Origin: Ornithodoros turicata
Lineage: Eukaryota; Arthropoda; Arachnida; Ixodida; Argasidae
Reading direction: 5' to 3'
Assembly (NCBI RefSeq): GCF_037126465.1
Contig: NC_088205.1
Coordinates: 24,687,982 to 24,751,981, forward strand
DNA length: 64,000 bases
The notes beneath the pieces were generated by a model. That model was not told where the DNA came from and did not search any database. It saw only the letters and a list, made by a program, of their open reading frames with translations. How positions within the stretch are numbered: the stretch's first letter is position 1; each line of letters starts with the position of its first letter. The position numbers and the translations under genes are program-made. This document shows, one piece after another, positions 9,438 through 19,890 of this stretch.

Positions 9438-11363
9438 TCAACTTCTCCTAACAACCCTTAGCTGCCATGGTAGGGAACCTTCAGGAGACATGAAATAACC
9501 AGCAATTTCATCTCTGATTGCCATGGCCACTGAAGTTGGGCGGTTTGCTCCAGACGAACCCTCACATCCTACTTGTGTTACTGTTTGTCTCCAAAGGCCT
9601 TCTTGCACATTCTCCCCACACACAGTATCAGCATAGCCTTCTGGACAGTATGCAGCGTCCAACATCAAGAAATTGTGTAGGCAGACGCCTGCCTTCACCA
9701 TGTCAGTAAGGAAGTCCGGCGTTCCGGTGACAGTAGACAGAAATGAGCGCCACCTTGACACCAAGATCCCAAATGCGTTCTCAATGCACCGTCTTGCTCT
9801 GGACAACCGGTAGTTGAATACTTTTTTTGTTTCGCTTAGGTTCCTCCCAGGGTATGGCCGCATTAAGTACGGTCGCAAGGGGAATGCTGCGTCACCTACC
9901 ATACAAACAGGCCACCGACAGGCTGATGAAGGTAGTCCAAGCGTTCCACGTTCAAAGTGTTCCTTGATACCACTTTCATTGAAACACGCACCATCTAATA
10001 CTCGCCCTTGAGCCCCAACATCAACTAGGATAAAGCGGTATTCTGCATCAGCCACTGCAAGCAGTACAATAGAATAGAACCCTTTGTAATTAAAGAAGTC
10101 AGAGCCGCTTTTGTCCGGACACCGAATAGCAAAATGTTTGCCATCTATACTTTCAATGACATTCGGAAAGTTCCACCTAGAGCTGTACACCTGCCGGATT
10201 TTCTCCCACTCGGCTGTTGTTGGTGGTTTTAACACGAGTGGTGAGAGGCAGTCCCATACTGCCGCGAGGGTCTCGCTCAGTATGTTGGACACGGTTGAAA
10301 CGTGCATACAGTAATTGATGGCGGTGTCCTGCATGGAACTGCCGGTTGGCAGGAATCTGTAAAAGTTAATGAGTATGAAAACCGCTAAAAACGTTGTCCA
10401 TACAACACCAGGGCTGGCACGAGAAAGAACAAAACGCAAATTAATGAACAAGCACAGAACCAGTCTGAATTTTCTCCTTATTTCATGTAAGTTCATCATT
10501 GTTGGGTTATTTCACAGTTATGTGTTCTTGTGCGTATTTCGAGTGTTGAATTAGAGAAGACGGGCCATAGCTCCTGGTGTAATATGAATCCGAAAAGATT
10601 TAATTGCAAGGATGACGAGAACATGAATGAAATACGATATGAGTTTCCAGAAGTCGCCTTAATCCAAGCCATTTAACTCAAAACGGCTTCTCGGGTGAAT
10701 ATCGTTAAGGGCTTACCTCAATGTGACTGCTAGTCTCTCCGCAGGAGATATGGGTCTTCTATGATTCGGAGGATGCAACAGCCTGTAGTACACCAGGCCC
10801 AACAAACGGTCGAATGATGCCTTGGTCATCCTGCATAAAGAACACACACTGGCTGCGTTAAAGAAGATTGTTCTTGGCACCTACCATGTGCCCAGGAATC
10901 GGCAATTACCACTAATGCACAGGAAAACGACTTCCCAGCAGGGAATGGAGGGTCTTTACATGCGTTCAAACAGGAGCAGCTAGCAAATCCTTTAAAGCAG
11001 TAAATAAGGGTAACCACAGGGAGGGACTTATTCATATTAATATGCATAACAACATATTAGGGTTGTTCATGAGCGCCTGATCAAAAATAAATTCTTATTA
11101 TTGTTATAATTATTATTAGTAGTAGTATTATTGTTATTGTTGTTATTATAATGAAAGCATGCTTTCAATTATTACCTGAAATACTTGAAATGGTATTCTG
11201 GATCCACTTGCCGCAGCTCCGGTACGAGGTTGTGGTACTGCCCAATGTAAGGCCGCTTGTCGAATATCTCTCGGATGTACATAGTCCGCTTCTGTCTCCG
11301 TCGTAGACGACGCAGCAGCAATGCTGTAGTGATTTTTCGCCGCGCTGGATACGTCCACGCCAT
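9438..11363 (-). CDS. PIF/Harbinger transposase (DDE_Tnp_4), spliced and open
   Basis: Three exons are inferred on the minus strand: 11363-11176, 10830-10717 and 10356-9438. Junctions are TTCAG/GTAAT, TGCAG/G, TTGAG/GTAAG and TTTACAG/A. Together they encode 406 residues with no internal stop. The N-terminus (residues 1-62) is basic and contains YHNLVPELRQVDPEYHFKYFR; exon 2 gives FDRLLGLVYYRL and ISPAERLAVTLR. Exon 3 holds the DDE nuclease domain: first aspartate in SIDGKHF (about D172), second in VGDAAFPL (about D256) and glutamate in CIENAFG (about E293), giving a DD36E spacing. It should cut and rejoin element ends in the nucleus. All three acidic residues are present, so the copy may be recently active. 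A TTTATT at 9244-9249 would serve as AATAAA on this strand. Confidence 0.87.
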
Positions 11364-11575
11364 TTCAAGAGCAAATTATTACGAAAACACGCAATACGCG
11401 CGAAAGGCCGCAACTGTCGGAAACCGCGGGAAAGGTAGCAGACAGCTTCTGCGACCTTGCTCATGCGCCACGGCCGCCCGCCGTTGCTGACGCGCGTCTG
11501 ACTATAAACGCATATTTCCTGGCTGGCTTGACGTGACGTGTCCCACTTCGGCTGTCGCTGGCTGCGACGCCAAAA

Positions 11576-11595
11576 ACGTCGGACTATATCTGCGC
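11576..11595 (-). repeat. Right terminal inverted repeat of Harbinger
   Basis: Ends ...GGACTATATCTGCGC; its reverse complement matches 6425-6444 over all 20 bp. Confidence 0.9.
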
Positions 11596-11830
11596 CTTTA
11601 GCCAAAATTCTCGGGCCATGGTCGGACCTCTCACATCTGATGCAAGGCCTACGAGCTGTTGCTGAGTTCCTCTCCAGCACTGGACTAATGGACGAACTCT
11701 AATAGGGCACCTTTCAATCATCATCCCTTTCTCATCCCTTCCACAAGCGCAATGGGGCAGTGTACCGCAATAACGGCGGAGAATGACCCACCACATCATC
11801 ATCCCATTTGTGTGTGCGTGTGTGCGTCTG
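11596..11830 (+). pseudogene. LINE ORF2 3' end with TG-rich terminus
   Basis: In frame from about 11598 it encodes LAKILGPWSDLSHL and AEFLSSTGLMDEL followed by a stop, the extreme C-terminus of an I/R1-type LINE. A 3' UTR follows with ACCACATCATCATCCCATTT and a TG repeat at about 11806-11828; the same ending occurs at 55030-55085. It begins exactly at the Harbinger right end, but the left flank of Harbinger is not recognisably the preceding LINE sequence. Confidence 0.65.
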
Positions 11831-12045
11831 ACGGGGCAAAATTAATCCTCAGACCGACCACTGTGCCGTCGCTTATGGTAATGTAATCGGAGTAGATGTT
11901 TTGGAGTTGTCTCGCGACATAAAGTAACGAATTATGTTTATTATTGTGCAGCGGTAGCAGTAAAGAGGAGGTATAAAGAGGGGGGGGGGATTCCGGAGTC
12001 GGCGGAAGAGCGTCTGAAGCCCGGTCGTCTGAAGCACCCAGTGAA

Positions 12046-12468
12046 GTGCTTCCGCACGCGCCTGACAGAGGGCGCCTCACGCTCACGTTAGGCGGAGCCG
12101 TTTACTAGGAGCGTTTGGCCATTGGGAGGAGCCTGTCTCAAAGCGCGTCGTTTGACGTCACAAGATGGGCGGAGTCCAAGCCAGTGACACCATTTTGGAT
12201 CAGAGCTACAGCCTTGCAATCTCCCATTCGGCCGTTTTAGAGTGGAGGTGCAGCCTTGAAATCCCCCTACCGATGCGGCTCGCCTTTCATTTCGGCAAAG
12301 AGGGCGGAGCGACGACGGCACTGACGTCACGGCGGGCCCCCATCTCCGAGCGCCAAAAGATCAAAGAATGGCCAAACTCTCCCTATAAACGGCTCTGACG
12401 TTATGACAAGCCTGCGCAATGGTGCTTCCGCTCGCGCATAACAGAGGGCGTCACAGTCTCGCGTTGTA
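12046..12468. repeat. Direct repeats flanking a MITE
   Basis: GTGCTTCCGCACGCGC with ACAGAGGGCG at about 12046-12082 recurs as GTGCTTCCGCTCGCGC with ACAGAGGGCG at about 12420-12450. The copies bracket the element at 12093-12397. Confidence 0.6.
12093..12397. mobile_element. Short hAT-like MITE, 305 bp
   Basis: The left end starts CGGAGCCGTTTACTAGGAG and the right end, reverse complemented, starts CAGAGCCGTTTATAGGGAG; both continue into GTTTGGCCATT. Flanking octamers are ACGTTAGG (12085-12092) and ACGTTATG (12398-12405), 7 of 8 matching. An 8-bp duplication with CAG ends suits hAT. No coding capacity. Confidence 0.65.
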
Positions 12469-12534
12469 ATGTGTCAGGTGGACACGACAGCCATCGCTGT
12501 TGGTGACATAGCGCGAACGATTCGCGTTAATTCT

Positions 12535-12690
12535 GCCATTTGTTTTCTTCCGTATTTTCGCCGCGAAGCAACTGTGGCTATGGGCGGCGTTTCGACGTGG
12601 ACAGATGGAGAGACGACAGCAGGAAGTAGTGGGGGACAGGGGGGTTAGTCTGCGTCCTGAGGGGATGTGTGCCGACATTCGTCTACACTT
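12535..12690 (-). mobile_element. SINE body fragment
   Basis: Reverse complement carries GTCCACGTC, GCCGCCCATAGCCACAGTTGC and TTCGCGGCG, matching the 3' half of the complete SINEs at 51102 and 58895. The tRNA-like head is missing. Confidence 0.7.
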
Positions 12691-12775
12691 TATAACAGAG
12701 CTTCACCACATAGGATGATAAAGGTCAACCATTGCACAAAATGATACTGCTATCACTCCTCATTTGTGGAAAGCG

Positions 12776-12840
12776 CGCGGCGTACGCCTTTTGTGACAAT
12801 TAACATAGCTGCATAGGTGTCACAAAAAGGCGTACGCCCC
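12776..12840. repeat. Inverted pair GGCGTACGCC...TTTTTGTGAC
   Basis: GGCGTACGCCTTTTGTGAC at 12779 faces GTCACAAAAAGGCGTACGCC ending at 12838, separated by about 20 bp. A single related end lies near 3400. It is probably a tiny inverted-repeat element or the fused ends of one. Confidence 0.6.
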
Positions 12841-12904
12841 CGGTTTTAACCAAGCAGGGGGCCGAACGATGTTGTTCGGGATGGCGGTTGGCTAAGAGCC
12901 TGCT

Positions 12905-13412
12905 ATGCGTTGAAGTTCTGTTCTGCCGGTGTCGGCGGCAACGAAAGGGCGGACCAGCTGGCGTCCTCGGCACACCTGGGCTGCAGCAATGTTTTGCCAA
13001 CTCCGGACGACGCCGACAGGCAGATGTCTGTTCAGCTCCTTGTTGAACTGCGCCACCCTGGAATACGGGACATCATGCATCATAATCGCCCTCCATTTCC
13101 CATGAAAACTCTGCCTCGAAGCATCCAGACCATGCTCCATAGGCTCCGCACTGGGTGTGCGTTCACCAATTCTCTGCTGTTCAAGATAGGCTTTAGGGGT
13201 GACGCCTGCTGCTAACAACCCGAAACAATCGAACACATCCTGCGAGACTGCCGAGCATACCATTCTGGGCGCGAAACACATCTCCCTCGCTCCACCTCGG
13301 GCTCGCTAGCAGACATCCTCTACTCCGCTGGTTCTTCTGCCGAACGCTCCGCCAAAGCAAGAAACCTCATTCTCTTCCTGCTGAAGACAGGCCTTGCTGA
13401 TCGACCTATCTA
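12905..13412 (+). pseudogene. LINE ORF2 C-terminus: RNase H end and tail
   Basis: The frame from 12910 encodes VGGNERADQLASSAHLGC, the last conserved part of a LINE RNase H. The following tail has the spaced ETIEHILRDC motif and ends LLKTGLADRPI with a stop near 13412. A stop after DACC (about 13214) interrupts it. The copy is strongly 5'-truncated. Sequence differs from the 1-2535 and 14150 copies, so at least three related LINE lineages are present. Confidence 0.72.
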
Positions 13413-13574
13413 ATACTCTACTCTCCCCGATGAACTCGTGCACCTCACCGCATCCCCATCCTTCAACCTCCTCTATCCTCCATCCGTCCGTCCTTCCTTT
13501 GTGTTTTGTTTTGCTATGCGTTTTCTTTTTTTTTGGCTATTGTCGTGACGACGCCCACTTCTGTGTGGCAAACA

Positions 13575-13745
13575 ACGGCGAGCCTATCCTGCCATCACCC
13601 CCCCCCCCCTCTATTCTGCCGGAAAACCCTGGGGAAACCTCAGACAGCACAACCGGTGATAGGATTCGAACCCACCACCTCCCACTCTTCAGCACGGCCT
13701 TAGCTACCACTAACGAGCGGACCCTTTTACACACTCAGCCATGTC
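13575..13745 (-). mobile_element. tRNA-headed SINE fragment
   Basis: Reverse complement reads GGGTTCGAATCC (box B) and then GTGCTGTCTGAGG, as in the other SINEs of the window, with a recognisable tRNA-like head upstream. The body is cut near the poly-C run at 13600. Confidence 0.7.
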
Positions 13746-14149
13746 ACTCGTTTGTCATTATTACCTTCGAGGGACTAACCGTGAGTTCCGCTTGGTCTGG
13801 AGTGCACGCGGACCGTCTTTCACACGGTTTAATTCCTGGAGAAAGCAGACGAGGCTGCGAATTTTGGGGTGCCTTTCCGTGAAAGAGCCTCTGGGATGTA
13901 GGACATCATCCACCGTACAATTCCTGCAATGGCAAAGGTATTTCGCCCGAAAGCTATGAGTACTGCTTCGACTTCTCATCAACTTTGGCAGTGACTGCCC
14001 TAGATCTTAACTTTCGGCTGTCACCATTCTTTCATCTGTTATCACATCATCTCATGTCACCCTGGCTACAGTGGTGACGCAGCCCACATTCGAGTGGCCA
14101 ACAACGGGAAGCCGGTTTTTCGTATCACCACCGCATGCGACTCTGCTTG
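13746..14149. other. Unassigned sequence
   Basis: No gene or repeat boundary that I can support. Confidence 0.4.
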
Positions 14150-14930
14150 CGCCTCTGGCCACGGTGTGCGGCTACAGTGGGTTCCCAGCCACATAGGCCT
14201 CATTGGGAACGCCCGAGCAGACGCCGCCGCGCGGCGTGCCCATCAAGACGTCAGCCCGCAGGCTAGTATACCGCTCACATCGTCCGCCTGCTTTATAAAG
14301 ATCCGCCAGTGGCGTGCCTCCGAAATGCGCCGCTCTGCCGAAGACGCTGTACGCGCCAATGCGTATATCCAGTCCATTGACCCGGCAATGCAATTCACCC
14401 CATACCAGCAGCCCGCCCGCGCAGAAGAAGCGCTGCTCCATCGGCTCCGACTCAACGTCGCATATACACCGCAATACTTATGCAGGGTCGGAAAGGGTCG
14501 CTCAGCTAGCTGCGCTATACCTGTGGCACCTCCTCCGTGGACGTCGAGCACCTCCTATTAACCTGCTCGGAGTATTCTGCAGCCCGCGCTGTCCTCGCCG
14601 ATCGCCTCCAACGCCTGGGATATGGTTCGCTCTCACAGGCCGTGCTTATCGGCCCCGTCGCACGCAAACAGCAGGGAGCCGTTGCAAGGGCTCTCCTGCA
14701 ATACCTACACGACACCCAGCTGAGGGTTACGCTGTAACCTGAGAACCGCGGCCCTGGGCGCTCGCCTCCACTGCGACGAAGCCGGCCTTTTTTTTGCTCC
14801 GCCAGGGCGTAGCAAGCCGCCGTAGGTCTGGCTGACTTCTCCCTGCGTGGACGCTACCTCCTCTTCGTTAAACCTATACATACCCCCCTCCCCCCCGTTT
14901 TTCGTCACCACCGCCACCACCACAGCACAG
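14150..14930 (+). pseudogene. LINE ORF2 C-terminus and 3' UTR
   Basis: 14160-14561 encodes the RNase H end (VRLQWVPSHIGLIGNARADAAARRA) and the region to AYTPQYLC. After a frameshift near 14510, 14537-14737 gives VDVEHLLLTCSEYSAARAVLADRL and ends YLHDTQLRVTL with a stop at 14737. A pyrimidine-rich 3' UTR follows, ending in CACCACCGCCACCACCACAG. The copy is 5'-truncated and frameshifted. Confidence 0.75.
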
Positions 14931-15179
14931 TTTAATTAATTGCTCAAAGAAAAACGAAGAACAATAAACTACAGAGTAGGAACTAGCTCGGCATATATCT
15001 CATCTTGTTCTCGAAATGCACGACACCCGTTTGGACACGCCATCACGCAAGAGTGATCTAAATGTTGTAGCACCCGCTTTTCAATATATACGTTTTCACG
15101 CATTGACCCTTGACCCACAAGTGATGCAGCGTTGGCACAAATGTTGGATAACCATAACCGTAATGCCAAAATGATTGCG

Positions 15180-15700
15180 GAAACCAGAATGGACCAGAAG
15201 GAAAAAAAAATTAAATAATCTCCCGAATACCATAACGCTAGAATGAAAGTCCTTGAAGGAGGAACGCAAAGGTTGGACTCCTTGGATGCCGTCCTGAGCG
15301 AGGACCGGATAAGACTTTCAGCACTCCAAAAGAGAGTCTAACAAATGTCTAGCACGATTGATAATCTTGAGAACAGGTCATCTAGGAGCAACCTATGTAT
15401 CTGTGCAGGTCATCAAGGGATCGTAAAATGAAAATGGTGACTGCCTTCGGTGATAAGGTTCAAAACGGTGTTCTCGATGACATGCCTGGTGCCAGATAAC
15501 AAGTATTGAGCGAATTCACAGTTTAGGTCCCAAAACATCAACTAGAGCTCACCCTATTATCATGAGGATTCTTGCCTTTTCTGACGAGGTGAGAATTCTC
15601 AAATGCTGTCGTCACCTCAAAAACAGAAACATTCCGATCAGAGGAAATTTTTCACTTCAAGCTTGTGACACTGGTAGAAGTTGATAAGTTGATCAGTAAA
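15180..15700 (+). pseudogene. CR1/L2-like LINE ORF1 remnant
   Basis: Across several frames the translation shows a coiled-coil-like stretch (LDSLDAVLSEDRIRLSALQKRV), then IDNLENRS.RSNLCI and IMRILAFSDEVRILKCCRHLKNRNIPI. That order, coiled coil then RRM-like then basic end, is typical of ORF1 RNA-binding proteins in CR1/L2-type LINEs. Multiple stops show decay. The endonuclease fragment follows downstream on the same strand. Confidence 0.6.
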
Positions 15701-15939
15701 TAAAGAAAAAAGAAACTTGTGCAATAGTACACTAGACGTGAGGAGAGCAGGAAAAAAAAAAAAAATCGGTTTTTTTTTTTTTTAAGTGGACCGTATGTTT
15801 GGAATGCTGGTGCTCGGTGGAGGGAGCCCTTGAAAGCCGTTCAGATAGCTAACGATGGTCCGTTCACAAGGTCAAATTCAGTGCGTAATGGGGCATCTTA
15901 TGGACACGCTGTTGCTACCTGAAGAAGTCAACAGATTTT

Positions 15940-16740
15940 ATTTTTATCAATATCAACCCTTGTAGTAGCGCAACCGAACTACTGGAAGTGTCATTCTGGA
16001 ACATGACCCCGATGTTGTCGCTGTAACTGAAACGTGGCTGACGGCTGATATTGAAAATTCTGAAATTACACGTTTGAATTATAATGTTATCCGCAAATTC
16101 GCTAGGCGGTGAGCTGCAGTGTTCATAAAGGATGACATACAATGCACAAGAAAAGGTGATATCGATGGCGTTGAGTCGGTACGGTGTCAAATCCACTCTA
16201 TACTGAGTTGAGTTGGGTTTGATTATATTAAAAAAAAGGAAGAAGGAAGACTCTATGTGTTTTGTCCTTTGTAGTTGGTATATGTTCTTCCGGGTGCTGC
16301 ACCTGATCTTTTGCGTAAAGTAAATGATTACATATGTAACCATATTTCCCAGCATTGTAGACTCCTGTTAACTGGAGATTTTAATATGCCTAGAATTAAC
16401 TGGCTCAACCTTCAAAGTGGTACACTCTATCTTTCGGATGCAAATTATTTGCTTCATATTGCTCACTCGTATAACCTTACCCAACAAGTTAATACCACAG
16501 CTCGGTCCTGTGGTGGTACCCGTTCTGTCCTTGACGTGGTCTTTGTTAATGATCAGTTTCAAATTGATAATTGTAGTTGTCAGGTGGTGCGAAGCATATC
16601 GGATCACGATATAGTTATTTTTACAACACAGATAGGGTCACGACCGACCCTGGATAGGGTCACGACCCTGAAAAGTGTGAAGTGTAGGCATACGATGAGG
16701 CAGACAATGCCGCTGTCATTGATAACTTGATTTTTGAATA
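15940..16740 (+). pseudogene. CR1/L2-like LINE ORF2: endonuclease remnant
   Basis: Fragments of an apurinic-type endonuclease are readable: EHDPDVVAVTETWLTADIE near 15990-16060, then LLLTGDFNMPRINW at about 16365-16405, then VLDVVFVNDQF and ISDHDIVIF near 16530-16620. ETW, GDFN and SDH are the catalytic motifs of this family, which nicks target DNA for reverse transcription. Frameshifts separate the pieces, and a poly-A/T-rich region at 15755-15785 lies just upstream. Degenerate sequence continues to about 17040; no reverse transcriptase follows. Confidence 0.75.
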
Positions 16741-17234
16741 CGAATCCCTTTTGAATACTCTGTTCCTGACGTGTGAGTTACCTGGGTAAAATTTTAAAAG
16801 CCAATACTCCACATAATGAACATTTATGAACCTGAGGGGGTTATCGAAAAACGCAAACAAAATCCTTGGGTAACGAGGGAAATTATCCACGTGAAAAGAT
16901 GTATTTCAAGGTGCAGAACAATCTTGAGAACAAATTGTTGTCCCAGACTCTGTAATCTGATCTCTGATCCCAGTAGGGAAATGAGGAAGAAATTAAACGA
17001 AGCTAAGTCAAAGTTTTATAAATACCACCCTTGTTAATTTGATGAGAACAAAGCATCGAACATTTTGGCGATGCCTGTCACCAAAGAAAGATCGTATAAC
17101 ATTAATTACTATTTACAACGAGAATATTATTCCTGACAGCGTATAGTTGCAGATGCACTCAATATATGTTTCTATTCTATTTCTATTCTGTGTAGCCGTA
17201 GTCCCTGTCCTGTATAGTTCTCCGTAGTTCTATA

Positions 17235-17395
17235 CACTCTAAGAAAGAAAGCAGTAAAATGGGGAGTAATTGCAGCTGCTAGTCCCCTGGATTGCAATTA
17301 CTCCCCATTTTCGTCATCGGAATTACCCCTAACCCCGGAATTAGTCCCCTAACCCCAGAATTTACTCCACAGGACTGTAAATAGTGCTGAACTTC
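17235..17395. mobile_element. MITE fragment with CACTCTAAGAAA end
   Basis: Begins CACTCTAAGAAAGAAAG, the same end as the element at 28255-28433, with body blocks GGGGAGTAATTGCAG and its inverted copy. The other terminus is not recognisable. Confidence 0.5.
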
Positions 17396-17472
17396 ACAAG
17401 TGGTCTCCTCAATGCAAGAGTCTATGTAGATATGTGCTCTTCGTGAATTTGATGGAATAAGACTATATAACA

Positions 17473-17515
17473 GGGGTGCCGAAGTGGCGGCGAGCGTGGC
17501 CCTCTAGGGAAAAAA
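17473..17515 (+). mobile_element. Solo hAT end (CAGGGGTGCCG)
   Basis: CAGGGGTGCCGAAGTGGCGG with the following CGTGGCCC matches the right terminus of the hAT MITE at 36554-37320 when that is reverse complemented. No partner end is nearby. Confidence 0.5.
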
Positions 17516-17614
17516 AGAAAGAAAGAAAAAGTTCGAAACAGGCTTTATGAACGGGAAGGGGGGGGGGTATATGTTTACTACGAAGAAACAAAGGAAGGAA
17601 AGGTTAGCCAGGGC

Positions 17615-18507
17615 CATAGGTGGGCATTTTCTTGCGGCCTCACTCATCCTCACCTCACGAAGCACAGACTTCATTGGCCTCACTCACCCTCACCAAATTT
17701 TACTCACCAGTAACTAAACCTCAGTCGCCCGCATCCTCACATTCCATTTTAAATTTTGCCCTCACAAACCTCACCTCAGGGCATCGGGATCCCGAGGGGC
17801 CTCACCATCCTCATCCTCACATGCCTTCACCCCATGAGGCTATTCACAACCCTTATGGCCTCACGTATCTTCACCTCATGAGGGTCCTCATCCTCACGTG
17901 TCCTCACCTCATGAGGGCCCTCATGTCCTCCCGGCGTCTTACGTGCTTTCGCCTAATGAGGACCCACATGGCCTCACGAGTCCTCATCCTCACGAGTCCT
18001 CACCTCATGAGGGCCCTGATGACCTCACGTACCTTCTTTTCATGAGGACCCTCATGGCCTCATGACCCCTCATCCTCACGATCCCTCGTCTCGTGAATAC
18101 CTTCATGGCCTGACGTGTCTTCAAGTCACTAGGAGGCCCATGAGCCTCAAAAGAACTTTCCGTCATGTTCACATGACACGTCGGCGTTGAACTACTGTGT
18201 CGGTAGTTGGCACGAAAGGTCTCACGGCCTCATCCGTGAGGTTCCTCACGAAAGGCCTCACAGCCTCATCTGTGAGGTTCCTCACAAAGGGTCTCACGGT
18301 CTCATCCGTGAGGCTCCTCACGGAATACGTTGTACCTCACGTAATGATGGCTTCACGATGACTGGCCTCATGAGGGACAATGCCTCACGACTGTCCTCGT
18401 GAGGAATTTTCAGCCTAGTCTGGCCTCACTCACCCTCACCTCATCGTCGTGAGGTGAGGGTGAGGCGTCTTCATGAGCGTCCTCATGAGTGAGGACGCCC
18501 AGCTATG
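17615..18507. mobile_element. CCTCA/TGAGG-rich hAT-like element, copy 1 (893 bp)
   Basis: The element starts CATAGGTGGGCATT and ends GACGCCCAGCTATG, an imperfect inverted pair. Flanks are AGCCAGGGC on the left and AGCCAGGC on the right, an 8-bp duplication with one extra G. Nearly the whole body is built from CCTCA, CCTCACG and CCTCATGAGG units on both strands, with the palindrome CCTCATGAGG recurring. Apparent open frames are by-products of the repeat and have no domain. Copy 2 is at 34204-35228. Confidence 0.8.
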
Positions 18508-18726
18508 AGCCAGGCAAAGAGCCGGCTTGCTATTCCCAAAACTTGAAAAAGAAAAACGGAAAAGAAAAAGAGGGAAAAGGAAAGAAAGGCGTTATCATTG
18601 AGCTCTGTACTCGTGCAGATTATCTTGCGCTAATTAGTAACAGAAAACTGTTGTCACTGACCTGCAACAGCCGACGACTCTCTAACTAAGACACGAGCGG
18701 TGCCGGTTGGACACGACAACAGTGAA

Positions 18727-18840
18727 GACGACAAAAGTAACACAAATACAGCTAGGGAACGTCGAACTTTCAACCTTTAATCATTATCAACGTTTGAGAG
18801 TTCGACGTTCCCTGTCTGTTTCTGTGTTGCTTTCGTCGTC
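18727..18840. repeat. Hairpin with 47-bp arms
   Basis: 18727-18773 is the inverted copy of 18794-18840 with seven mismatches. The core AGGGAACGTCGAACT is matched exactly. The 20-bp loop is AT-rich. A related hairpin is at 55457-55547. Confidence 0.8.
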
Positions 18841-19250
18841 TATGCCGATGACTCTCTAAACTTGTCCTCGCGTCTGATTTTACTTAATCGATATTACTAG
18901 TAGGTTCCTACAAAAATTTCTGAGCAAGCCCTACATGGCCCATATTGGTGCTTTCAATGCCACCAGGAACGGACTGGTTCAGTCGCAGGCTTGGTGATCT
19001 CCCGAGTGAATTCGAGCAAAGATTCTTCGAGTGTAGGAGACTTGAAACTGAGCTTTTTAGCTCGCCATTTTCCGCAGTTGTTGACAACGTTCCTGACCTC
19101 TAACAAATGGAACTGATTGACCTGCAGTGCGCCGCAGTTGCTGCGGCCTTGTTTTATTCTTACGTTAGACGAAGGTATCTCAAGATACGTATGGTTGTCG
19201 CGGAGAAACCTATTCATGTTCTGTATACATATGCCTAATAATAATAATTT

Positions 19251-19370
19251 GTGTCTTTAGGTCGAGAGACAACTGTGTCAACATACGTCTGGGAGCAGGC
19301 GTATTCTGTGCTGGACCAGATGGCGCAGCCACCGAACTTTGCACTGAACGTATCATCGCTATGTGTTGTG
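19251..19370 (+). other. Possible exon with splice-like borders
   Basis: An open stretch lies between TGTCTTTAG and GTAAGTGATG and could encode ETTVSTYVWEQAYSVLDQ and following residues. I recognise no domain, and no matching exon is seen nearby. It could equally be chance. Confidence 0.2.
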
Positions 19371-19769
19371 CGTGTAAGTGATGTGTCCTTTTTCTTTTCT
19401 CTTTTTTTTGTGTGTGTTTCCCTTTTTGTCTTCTTTCCTTCCTTGTCTTTTTCTCTAGCTCACTGTGGCAACTTGTCGCCCGTCTTGGCAGGCAGACCGC
19501 CCTCCCCCATTCTATATTTTTTTTTCTTTCTTTCTTTCAATAACGATACCCCCCCACCCGAAGAAAGTCACAGTTACTCCCCACAACAACAGCAAACGAA
19601 CACCACAACGTTGCAATTGCACAATCACTTTCGCACGATGTTGACGCAATAGTTAAAAGCAAGAAGTAGAAAGTTTCCTCGTGACACAACAGATCAAAAT
19701 GATTGCTGACCCTGTGACTGAACAACGCCACGTAACTCAAATATATAGACATGAAGTCCCCACTCTGCG

Positions 19770-19890
19770 ACGCTGATTTAGTCCCATGCATTTACTCACC
19801 AAAAGGGGCTAATTTTTGTGGGAATGCATTTAGTCCTCAAAAGTACTAAAATTACTCTTTTTTTTTCTCTCTCTCTCTCTTTGAGTGTAG
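19770..19890. mobile_element. MITE fragment
   Basis: GCATTTAGTCCTCAAAAGTACTAAA and an end with a T/CT tract followed by TTGAGTGTAG resemble 4430-4600. Left border unclear. Confidence 0.4.

Larger units (their letters stand above)
6425..11595. mobile_element. PIF/Harbinger DNA transposon, apparently coding-complete
   Basis: The element is bounded by a perfect 20-bp inverted pair (6425-6444, GCGCAGATATAGTCC...; 11576-11595). Inside are two convergent spliced genes typical of PIF/Harbinger: a MADF/BESS DNA-binding protein on the plus strand and a DDE transposase on the minus strand, both open after splicing. At 5.2 kb it is longer than many family members, partly because a 669-bp MITE and duplicated segments lie between the two genes. 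A 3-bp target duplication, usual for the family, is not visible: the flanks are AAC on the left and CTT on the right. The right flank is a LINE 3' end. Confidence 0.88.

Noticed and set aside
17621..18045. Long open frames across the CCTCA elements, also 34209-34643
   Set aside because: They follow the repeat unit, occur in several frames and encode only repeated His/Pro/Ser/Leu peptides.
17615..18507. CRISPR-like or ordinary satellite array
   Set aside because: Repeats are degenerate, without uniform spacers, and the unit has transposon borders with an 8-bp duplication.
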